From Acidobacteria bacterium UBA2994 (lineage in GTDB: Bacteria > Acidobacteriota > Vicinamibacteria > Vicinamibacterales > UBA8438), in NCBI GenBank assembly GCA_002346545.1, contig DEAA01000064.1, positions 46,312-110,311 on the forward strand: a stretch of DNA of 64,000 bases. The letters run 5' to 3'. Positions 57,804-64,000 of this stretch are shown here, in pieces. The position numbers and the translations under genes are program-made. The notes under the pieces were generated by a model. It saw only the letters and a program-made list of their open reading frames with translations, ran no database searches and was not told the origin of the DNA. How positions within the stretch are numbered: the first letter of the stretch is position 1; every line of letters begins with the position of its first letter.

Positions 57804-59603
57804 ATGTCCTTTCCAGACTTGCGCGCGTTCCTCGACCAACTCCGCCGTGACGGCGATCTCGTCGAGGTGGGGGCCGAGGTCGATCCTGTCCAGGAGGCGG
57901 CCGAGATCCATCGCCGGGTAGTGGCGGCTGGGGGGCCGGCGCTGCTGTTTACCCGTCCCTCCGGTGCGGACTTCCCGCTGGTCACCAACCTGTTCGGCAC
58001 GGCTCGGCGAGCTGAGCTCGCGTTCGGCGAGCGGCCACAGGGGTTCATCCGGCGACTGGTCGAGACGGTCGAGACGGCGCTACCACCAACCATCGGGAGT
58101 CTCTGGGGCGCGCGGGACGTCGCGGCCCAGGTGCTGAAGGTCGGCCTCCGCCGAGGCCGGCGAGGACCGGTGACCGAAGTAGTCACCGACGACGTGCGGC
58201 TGGACCGTCTGCCGGCGTTGACGACGTGGCCCGAGGATGGCGGCCCTTTCATCACGCTGCCGCTGGTCTTCACTGAGCATCCCGATGGTCGAGGACACAA
58301 CCTCGGCATGTATCGACTGCAGGTGCACGATGCCACCGCAACCGGCATGCATTGGCAGATTGGCAAGGGCGGCGGATTTCACTACCGGGTGGCCGAGGGC
58401 CGTGGCGAGTCGCTTCCGGTCACGGTGTTTCTCGGCGGTCCGCCGGCGTTGACGCTGGCCGCCATCGCGCCACTGCCCGAGAACGTACCGGAGTTGTTAC
58501 TGGCGTCGTTGATCGCCGGTGAGCGACTCGGCCTGGTTGAGGGTGTGGGTCCGCACCCCTTGGTCGCCCGCGCGGAGTTCGCGCTCATGGGCAGCGTCGC
58601 TCCCCTCATCCGCCGCCCGGAGGGTCCCTTCGGCGATCACTACGGCTACTACTCACTAACGCACGATTATCCGGTCTTCCAAGTATCGAGGATCGCACGT
58701 CGCCGTGACGCGATCTTCCCTGCCACGGTCGTGGGCAAGCCTCGTCAGGAGGACTTCTTCATTGGCGACTTGCTGCAGGATCTCCTTTCCCCGCTGTTCC
58801 CGCTGGTGATGCCAGGCGTGACGGACCTCTGGTCCTACGGCGAAACGGGCTATCACTCCTTGTCGGCGGCGGTCGTGAAGCAGCGGTATGCGCGCGAGGC
58901 GATGGCGAGTGCATTCCGTATCCTGGGCGAGGGGCAGCTGTCACTGACCAAGTTTCTGCTCGTTACTGACCAGCCGGTCGACCTGAAGGACTTCAGAGCG
59001 ACGCTCGAGCATCTGCTGGCCAGGACCAATACCGAGACGGACCTTTACGTGTTCTCCAATTTGTCCATGGACACCCTGGACTACACCGGTCCGGAGGTAA
59101 ACCTGGGGTCGAAGGGGATCTGGCTGGGACTTGGCGAGCCCGTGCGTTCGCTCCCGGAACAATTCTCGGCATCGGAGCTGCCGTCCGGTTGCGGGTCGGT
59201 GGAGGTTTTCTGCCGAGGGTGCCTCGTCGTTGGGGGCCCGCCGAAGGCCGATGATCCGGACCTGGCTAGTCGGGTCGCCAGCCATCCGGCCTTCGCCGAC
59301 TGGCCCCTGGTGGTGTTGACCGACGAGCCGGCACGGGCGGTCCGAAGCGCGATGAATTTCCTGTGGACGACCTTCACCCGGTTCGAGCCGGCCGCCGACG
59401 TGCATGCGGCAGCAACCCGGGTTGTTCGTAATCATCTGGTGTACACCGCGCCGATCGTGATCGACGCTCGTCTCGCGCCTAGCTTCCCCGGGGAGTTGCA
59501 CTGCGATCCGGAGGTCGCTGATACGGTGTCGACCCGCTGGAAGGAGTACTTTCCTGATGGCCGGGTCGAGATGGGCGACGCCGAGCGCGGCCACCTCGAT
59601 TGA
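57804..59603 (+). CDS. UbiD family (prenyl-FMN dependent) decarboxylase
   Basis: 599 residues. N-terminal domain begins FPDLRAFLDQLRRDGDLVEV. The core has NLGMYRLQVHDATATGMHW (substrate/Mn-prFMN Arg) and PEGPFGDHYGYYS, the conserved Glu-x4-Asp stretch, with EFALMGSVAPLIRR just before. The family decarboxylates or carboxylates unsaturated and aromatic acids. UbiX, which makes prenyl-FMN, is not in the window. The gene does not sit in a quinone cluster, so a catabolic role is as likely as ubiquinone synthesis. Confidence 0.9.
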   Translation: MSFPDLRAFLDQLRRDGDLVEVGAEVDPVQEAAEIHRRVVAAGGPALLFTRPSGADFPLVTNLFGTARRAELAFGERPQGFIRRLVETVETALPPTIGSLWGARDVAAQVLKVGLRRGRRGPVTEVVTDDVRLDRLPALTTWPEDGGPFITLPLVFTEHPDGRGHNLGMYRLQVHDATATGMHWQIGKGGGFHYRVAEGRGESLPVTVFLGGPPALTLAAIAPLPENVPELLLASLIAGERLGLVEGVGPHPLVARAEFALMGSVAPLIRRPEGPFGDHYGYYSLTHDYPVFQVSRIARRRDAIFPATVVGKPRQEDFFIGDLLQDLLSPLFPLVMPGVTDLWSYGETGYHSLSAAVVKQRYAREAMASAFRILGEGQLSLTKFLLVTDQPVDLKDFRATLEHLLARTNTETDLYVFSNLSMDTLDYTGPEVNLGSKGIWLGLGEPVRSLPEQFSASELPSGCGSVEVFCRGCLVVGGPPKADDPDLASRVASHPAFADWPLVVLTDEPARAVRSAMNFLWTTFTRFEPAADVHAAATRVVRNHLVYTAPIVIDARLAPSFPGELHCDPEVADTVSTRWKEYFPDGRVEMGDAERGHLD

Positions 59604-59609
59604 TCCGGC

Positions 59610-59638
59610 TGGACAACCCCAAGCGCCGGCAGTAGGGT
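59610..59638 (+). promoter_or_regulatory. putative promoter with -10 box 6 nt before the ATG
   Basis: TGGACA at 59610-59615, 17 bp spacer, TAGGGT at 59633-59638, then CGATAC and the ATG at 59645. The predicted start of transcription is the A of the ATG, and no ribosome-binding site is present. Confidence 0.4.
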
Positions 59639-59644
59639 CGATAC

Positions 59645-60136
59645 ATGGGTGCGCTCGCGATCCGCACGGTTCTAGTCACGGCCGGATTCCTTGCCGCGCT
59701 GGTTGGTTCGGCAGCCGCACAGCAGGATCTGGAGATCGAGAACCTTGAGGGGGTTCGCGAAGTCAACGTCGTGGTCGAGGATCTGGCCGACGACGCTGAG
59801 GATGCCGGTCTGACCCGCCGGGGCCTGCAGAACGCCGCCGAGGCAGCGCTCGAGGGCTGTGGCATCGAGATCGGCGGAAGCTCAGCCGACCTGTACATCA
59901 ACGTCGCCACGCACCAGGGGGCGACCGGACTCTACGCCTACTATGCCCGGGTATCTCTCCAGCAGATGGCGACGATCGAGGGCAACCAGCTCCGTGCGCT
60001 GCTTGATACGTGGGATATGGCGAGCCTGGGCGCGGTTGGTGGCGCCAATCTCCCGCAGGTCGAGGGCGTGGTTGTGCAGCTCGTGGAGCTGTTTTGCGAC
60101 CAGTACTTCGAGATTAACGAGCCACGCGCGCGGTGA
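59645..60136 (+). CDS. small exported protein of unknown function
   Basis: 163 residues, unrecognised. Signal peptide 1-25 (VGSAAAQQ). The mature part is acidic (EIENLEGVREVNVVVEDLADD) with strand-helix-strand character, two Cys (EGCGIEIG and LFCDQYFE) that could bond, and no transmembrane helix. The layout (conserved start near GVREVNVVVE, later GGSSADLYINVATH) resembles small outer-membrane-associated proteins of the DUF4136 type, but I cannot assign it. Possibly leaderless. Confidence 0.6.
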   Translation: MGALAIRTVLVTAGFLAALVGSAAAQQDLEIENLEGVREVNVVVEDLADDAEDAGLTRRGLQNAAEAALEGCGIEIGGSSADLYINVATHQGATGLYAYYARVSLQQMATIEGNQLRALLDTWDMASLGAVGGANLPQVEGVVVQLVELFCDQYFEINEPRAR

Positions 60137-60166
60137 GTCGAGCGTCCGTCGAACCTTTTGAGGCGC

Positions 60167-60172
60167 TATGAT
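60167..60172 (+). promoter_or_regulatory. putative -10 box (TATGAT) for the cytochrome/copper protein gene
   Basis: TATGAT 67 nt before the ATG at 60240; the leader then carries GGAGAG about 4 nt before the ATG. Same hexamer as at 5584 and 38917. Confidence 0.35.
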
Positions 60173-60239
60173 TGTCTTCATTGAGAGTTGTGCGACGCTG
60201 GCGACGTTTGTTCACCGCCTTTCATTGACGGAGAGATTC

Positions 60240-61559
60240 ATGCTGAATCATGGTGTGGCCTTGGCCCTCGCGCTGGCGGTTGTCGTTGGTGTCCCGTCGT
60301 TCGGTGTGGCTCAGGAAGTTACCTTTACCGCACACGTTGCTCCGATCTTCTTTGAGAATTGCACGACCTGCCATCGACCGGGCCAGGTAGGGCCGATGTC
60401 CCTGCTGACCTACGAAGACGCGCGCCCGTGGGCTCGTTCGATCAAGCAGAAGGTGGCGGACCGGGACATGCCTCCGTGGGACGCCGACCCAGCGGTTGGC
60501 ACGTTCGCCAACGACCGGAGCTTGAGCGACGACGAGATCGAGACGATCATCGCTTGGGCCGACGCCGGGGCTCCCCGCGGTGACGCGGCGGTCACGCCGG
60601 CCGCGCCGTCGTATGCGGACAGCCACTGGACGATCGGCGAGCCGGATGCGGTGTTTAGTATTCCGCCGTTCGAAGTGCCAGCCGAGGGGACGGTCGACTA
60701 CACCTATTTCGAGGTGCCGACCAATCTGACCGAGGATAAATGGGTTCAGGCGATCGAAGTCAAGCCGGGTGCGATGGCCGCAGTCCACCATATCATCGTC
60801 ACCCAGCGTGCCGAGTTGAGTGAGGAAGAGATCGCCGAGCTGCGTCACTTTGACCCGGGCATCCGGCTCGACCGCGAACTGCTGCCGGGACGCGAGATCG
60901 AGTGGAATCCCGGCGTGGTCCAGCTCGAGGGGCGGGGCAAGGGAACCCCCCTTGGCGGCACGACCGTGGGTAACGATGGTGTCTCGGTGTTCCAACTGGG
61001 TACGGCGCGACGGCTCCGGGCCGGTACGACGCTGGTGTTCGAGGTGCACTACACCCCGACCGGAGAGACCCACATCGACGAGTCGAAGATAGGGCTCGTG
61101 TTCACCGATGAGCCGCCGACCCAGACCGTTATGGACGGCGCTATTGTGCACGGCCAGTTCACGATTCCGCCCGGCGAGGCCAACTACAAGATCGAGGCGG
61201 ATCTGACCTTCTCCAAGGACGCCAAGCTGCTCAATCTGTTGCCGCATTCGCACCTGCGCGGCGTGCGTTGGGACTACGAGGCGGTGTATCCGGACGGGCG
61301 TCGCCAGGCAATCCTCTCGGTGCCGAGCTACGACTTCAACTGGCAGATCGACTACATCTTCGACGAGCCGATCACGATGCCTGCCGGCTCGAAGATCCAC
61401 GCCGTGGCGTACTACGACAACTCAGCGGCCAACCGCTCGAACCCCGATCCGACGGCGGAAGTGCGCTGGGGCGAGCAGACCGACGAAGAGATGTTCTTCA
61501 CCGCCCTGTCCTACCTGCTCGATGAGGAGGACGCGGAGGAGACGCAGCAGGAGCAGTAG
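60240..61559 (+). CDS. exported cytochrome c-copper type II monooxygenase-like fusion
   Basis: 439 residues from the ATG at 60240; signal peptide 1-25 (GVAQE). An N-terminal cytochrome c domain has Cys41-x-x-Cys44-His45 (CTTCH) with Met77 (MPPW) as likely axial ligand. The C-terminal 300 residues have the fold and ligands of ascorbate-dependent (PHM/DBM-like) copper monooxygenases: His183-His184 (AVHHIIV) and His270 (FEVHYTP) for one copper; His336, His338 (LPHSHLRG) and Met418 (DEEMFFT) for the other. The fused haem could replace ascorbate as electron donor. Substrate unknown; the protein acts outside the cytoplasm. A terminator follows. Confidence 0.88.
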   Translation: MLNHGVALALALAVVVGVPSFGVAQEVTFTAHVAPIFFENCTTCHRPGQVGPMSLLTYEDARPWARSIKQKVADRDMPPWDADPAVGTFANDRSLSDDEIETIIAWADAGAPRGDAAVTPAAPSYADSHWTIGEPDAVFSIPPFEVPAEGTVDYTYFEVPTNLTEDKWVQAIEVKPGAMAAVHHIIVTQRAELSEEEIAELRHFDPGIRLDRELLPGREIEWNPGVVQLEGRGKGTPLGGTTVGNDGVSVFQLGTARRLRAGTTLVFEVHYTPTGETHIDESKIGLVFTDEPPTQTVMDGAIVHGQFTIPPGEANYKIEADLTFSKDAKLLNLLPHSHLRGVRWDYEAVYPDGRRQAILSVPSYDFNWQIDYIFDEPITMPAGSKIHAVAYYDNSAANRSNPDPTAEVRWGEQTDEEMFFTALSYLLDEEDAEETQQEQ

Positions 61560-61580
61560 GTTATCTGCTGGCATGTCTTA

Positions 61581-61617
61581 GGGCCGTGTCGGTCATTGGA
61601 CCGCACGGCCCTTTTCT
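61581..61617 (+). terminator. Rho-independent terminator
   Basis: Arms GGGCCGTG (61581-61588) and CACGGCCC (61604-61611) with an inner CGGTC/GACCG stem and a short ATTG loop, followed by TTTTCTT. It lies 21 bp after the stop of the cytochrome/copper protein and is the clearest terminator in the window. Confidence 0.85.
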
Positions 61618-61795
61618 TGTGCGGCGTCGTCTGCCGGATGGAATAACCGACGCCGGGTCCTAGTCTCCTTCTATAGCAATGGACGACGCCCTGGCGTTGC
61701 CTGTTGCCGGGCGCCGCAAGACGGCATGCTACTCGGTTCGAACTCAAGATACTCGATGCGGGACTCGGAGCCCGCTCGCTCTCAAGGAGGCGACG

Positions 61796-62329
61796 ATGTT
61801 GGCAAACTGGAGAAACCGACGTTGGTTGGTGACGACCGGTGTGATCGCGGTCCTGGGGATGTTCACGGCGGTAGATGTCGCCCTGAGCCAGCCGCCTGAA
61901 GGTCGAAGTCGGTCAGGGCGGATGATGCGCGGTCCTGGTGGGCTCAGCGGTGGAATGGGGCTCCCGCTCGGCCGTCTAGACCTCACCGAGGATCAACGCA
62001 CGCAGGTCCGGAACGTGCTGGACCAAAACCGGGCCGCGACGCGCGAGGCCGAGGCGCGCGTCTATGCCGCGCGCGGCGCACTCTCTGATGCGGTTAACGC
62101 GGAGGTGCTGAACGAGGGCGCGATCCGTGCCGTCGCGAGTGAGCTCGGTCTGTCCGAGGGAGAGGCGGCGATCCAGCGGGCCTATGTGAGGAGTCAGCTT
62201 TGGCAGCTGCTGACTCCAAACCAGCAAGCGGTGGCACTCAAAACCCAGGCCGAAATCGAGGAACGACAGGATCACCGCCGAGAGCGGATGCGTGAGCGCC
62301 GGGGGCGCCGTCGGGGCGCGGACCAGTAG
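61796..62329 (+). CDS. Spy/CpxP-like periplasmic protein
   Basis: 177 residues from the ATG at 61796 (AAGGAGG 5 nt upstream). A signal or anchor helix at about 12-30 (LVTTGVIAVLGMFTAVDVALS). Two LTxxQ motifs mark the Spy/CpxP/heavy-metal-sensor family: LDLTEDQRTQVRNV and LLTPNQQAVALKTQ, separated by alpha-helical repeats (ATREAEARVYAARGALSDAV). The C terminus is very basic (HRRERMRERRGRRRG). Family members are periplasmic chaperones or metal-stress sensors. Transcribed on its own. Confidence 0.85.
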   Translation: MLANWRNRRWLVTTGVIAVLGMFTAVDVALSQPPEGRSRSGRMMRGPGGLSGGMGLPLGRLDLTEDQRTQVRNVLDQNRAATREAEARVYAARGALSDAVNAEVLNEGAIRAVASELGLSEGEAAIQRAYVRSQLWQLLTPNQQAVALKTQAEIEERQDHRRERMRERRGRRRGADQ

Positions 62330-62384
62330 CACTCCATCGATTCACCAGCGGGGGACGCAGGCATATGCCGCGTCGCCCGCTGGC

Positions 62385-64000
62385 TCATCCCCCCAGCTCG
62401 GCCTTCATCTCCCGCCAGGCTTGGCGTGCTTCTTCGACCGACCCCTCGTCCTCGATCGTTGTGATGTCACCCGGATCCGTGTCTAGGGTGACTGCTCGGA
62501 GCACGCGGCGCATGATCTTGCCGCTTCTGGTCTTTGGCAGCATCGACACGAAGTTGAGCTCTCCCACGACCGCGACTGGCCCGAGCTCCCGGCGCAGGGT
62601 GGCCACGACCTCGTCGCGAAGCGCATCGGACCCGGTCTGTCCCTGCTTGAGCAGGACGAAGGCCGAGATCACTTCTCCGCGGGTCTCGTCGGGGCGGCCG
62701 ATCACGCCGCACTCAGCAACCGCTGGATGCTTGAGGCAGGCGCTCTCCACCTCGATGGTGCCGATGCGGTGTGCGGCGATCTTGATGATCTCGTCCGCTC
62801 GACCGCCAAACCAGACGTAGCCGTCTTCGTCGACGCGGGCCGAATCGCCGCTGTAGTAGAACCCCGGGATCTTGTTCCAGTAGTCGTCTCCGTACCGCTC
62901 CGGTTCGCCCCAGAGTGAGGCGACTAGCCCCGGGAACGGCCGCCGGATGACCATGATGCCTTCTTGGTTCGGTTCGCACGGCGTGCCGTCTTGGTTGACA
63001 ATCGCCGCATCGATGCCGGGTAGCGCCATGGTGGCTGAGCCTGGTTTGATAGGTAGCATGCCGAGCCCATAGGGATTGCCAAAGATCGGCCCGCTGGTTT
63101 CGGTCTGCCACATGTGGTCGATGACCGGGATACGGCCCTGCAGGATCGTGTTCTGGAGCCAGTCCCAGGCGGGCGGATTCAGCACCTCACCCGCCGAGAA
63201 GATCCGGGCGACGCGACTGTGGTCGATCGTGCGCAGCGGATCGTCCCCGTAGCGCATGAGCGCGCGTACCGCCGTCGCCGAAGTGAAGATGCCGGTGGCG
63301 CCGATCTCCTCGACCACTGCACGCCAGATGCTGTCCGGTTCGGGGTAGTCGAGCGCACCCTCGAAGACGACTGTGGTGCAGCCGATGAGAAGCGGGGCGT
63401 AGACCATGTAGCTGTGGCCGACGATCCACCCGATGTCGGAGGTAGCCCACCACACGTCGGCAGGGCTCATCCCAAAGCACCACTTGGCCATGCTGGCGAT
63501 GTGCACCTGATAGCCGCCATGGACGTGCACCGCTAGCTTTGGCTTGGCGGTGGTCCCGGACGTGGCTAGTATGAACGCCGGTTCGTTCGCCTCCATCGAT
63601 TCGTAGCCGTCGTCCTGTCCTTGGCCTCCGGTGATGAACTGCGTCCACGATAGCTCGCGGTCGGAGTCCAGGGAGGGCGGGTCGGGTGATCGCTCCAGGA
63701 CGACCACCCGTTCGACTGGGTGGCCCGGTGCGGCGAGCGCCTGGTCCACGATTGGCTTGAGCGGTACATCCTTGCCTTTGCGGTAGGTGACATCGGCGGT
63801 GAAGACCACCTTCGAACCGCTGGCGCTGATTCGATCCGAGAGTGCCTGGGCGCCAAACCCGGCGAACACCACAGAGTGGATTGCCCCGATCCGGGCGCAC
63901 GCTAGCATCAGGACCACCGCCTCGGGACAGGTGGGCATCGACAGCGTGACGCGGTCACCTTTGCCCACGCCCAGGCCCCTGAGCGCGGCGGCGACCTGCC
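62385..64000 (-). CDS. acsA: acetyl-CoA synthetase (AMP-forming), 5' end outside window
   Basis: Visible part is 538 codons and continues upstream of 64000 (QVAAALRGLGVGKGDRV precedes the first candidate start). ANL-family motifs: the P-loop TSGTTAKPKL, WQTETSGPIFGNPYG, the hinge region YYSGDSARVDEDGYVWFGGRADE, IIKIAAHRIGTIEVES, and the C-terminal lysine segment KTRSGKIMRRVLR, a site of regulatory acetylation in known enzymes. It activates acetate (or propionate) to acyl-CoA in the cytosol. The gene symbol is by family similarity. Convergent with the Spy-like gene at 55 bp. Confidence 0.93.
   Translation of the reverse strand, partial: QVAAALRGLGVGKGDRVTLSMPTCPEAVVLMLACARIGAIHSVVFAGFGAQALSDRISASGSKVVFTADVTYRKGKDVPLKPIVDQALAAPGHPVERVVVLERSPDPPSLDSDRELSWTQFITGGQGQDDGYESMEANEPAFILATSGTTAKPKLAVHVHGGYQVHIASMAKWCFGMSPADVWWATSDIGWIVGHSYMVYAPLLIGCTTVVFEGALDYPEPDSIWRAVVEEIGATGIFTSATAVRALMRYGDDPLRTIDHSRVARIFSAGEVLNPPAWDWLQNTILQGRIPVIDHMWQTETSGPIFGNPYGLGMLPIKPGSATMALPGIDAAIVNQDGTPCEPNQEGIMVIRRPFPGLVASLWGEPERYGDDYWNKIPGFYYSGDSARVDEDGYVWFGGRADEIIKIAAHRIGTIEVESACLKHPAVAECGVIGRPDETRGEVISAFVLLKQGQTGSDALRDEVVATLRRELGPVAVVGELNFVSMLPKTRSGKIMRRVLRAVTLDTDPGDITTIEDEGSVEEARQAWREMKAELGG

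Noticed and set aside
1..64000. CRISPR arrays, tRNA or rRNA genes, prophage or insertion sequences
   Set aside because: None seen by reading: no regularly spaced repeats, no transposase or integrase motifs, no recognisable tRNA cloverleaf. A covariance-model search could still find a small RNA.

Overview
The window is a high-GC bacterial chromosome segment of 64 kb. Its gene content suggests an uncultured Acidobacteriota close to the Vicinamibacteria. The evidence is several planctomycete/acidobacterial-type DUF1592 plus DUF1552 gene pairs, exported ankyrin-repeat proteins, PQQ quinoproteins, class III CoA-transferases, and many Sec, Tat and lipoprotein signal peptides with an outward-facing oxidative metabolism. 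The taxonomic placement is inferred from gene content; no rRNA, tRNA or ribosomal protein gene is present to test it. I saw no CRISPR array, prophage or intact insertion sequence.

Layout. (1) 1-5560, minus strand: a PQQ dehydrogenase (3' end cut by the window edge), an exported esterase, and an AlgI-type MBOAT acyltransferase with its AlgJ/AlgX-type SGNH partner. (2) 5662-11213: a lipoprotein quinoprotein, an alpha-methylacyl-CoA racemase with a small exported cupin, an exported transglutaminase, a small beta-rich exported protein and a DinB protein. (3) 11274-14340, minus: a cytochrome c and a NitT/TauT-type ABC importer (permease, ATPase, lipoprotein). (4) 14389-17281, minus: a CX4R phosphatase-like protein and a haem-bearing streptogramin-lyase-like propeller. 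(5) 17312-23857: locus A, with a divergent ankyrin gene, DUF1592, DUF1552 and a GxPDLxG-family protein. (6) 23900-33668: a PH-domain pair, gene debris including a sulfatase stub, a DUF6515 protein, a CoA-transferase, two more GxPDLxG paralogues, an MBL-fold hydrolase, a Tat-exported enolase-superfamily enzyme and a serine hydrolase. (7) 33735-40305: a second, orphan MBOAT, an AraC remnant, a FdhI-like cytochrome b, a sulfatase-like lipoprotein with a Thr at the nucleophile position, and an aldo/keto reductase. (8) 40308-47642: locus B, with a divergent ankyrin gene, DUF1592, DUF1552, a second ankyrin gene and DUF6122. (9) 47745-56455: a MOP-type membrane protein and a lipoprotein, then locus C, with DUF1592, DUF1552, a cytochrome c'-like protein, an epoxide hydrolase lipoprotein and a Tat-exported double-VOC protein. 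(10) 56502-64000: DUF1499, STAS, UbiD, a small exported protein, a cytochrome c/copper monooxygenase fusion, a Spy-like protein and an acetyl-CoA synthetase (5' end cut).

The most interesting feature is the triplicated DUF1592-DUF1552 pair. All three DUF1592 proteins carry two CxxCH haem sites, the first at exactly the same residues. All three DUF1552 proteins carry a twin-arginine leader and the HxxSHH motif. Two loci add exported ankyrin proteins of one shared architecture, transcribed divergently from the pair. Locus C swaps in a cytochrome c', an epoxide hydrolase and a VOC protein. This looks like a modular periplasmic redox system whose substrate is unknown. A second theme is possible leaderless transcription: a few genes have a -10 box only 6-7 nt before the start codon.
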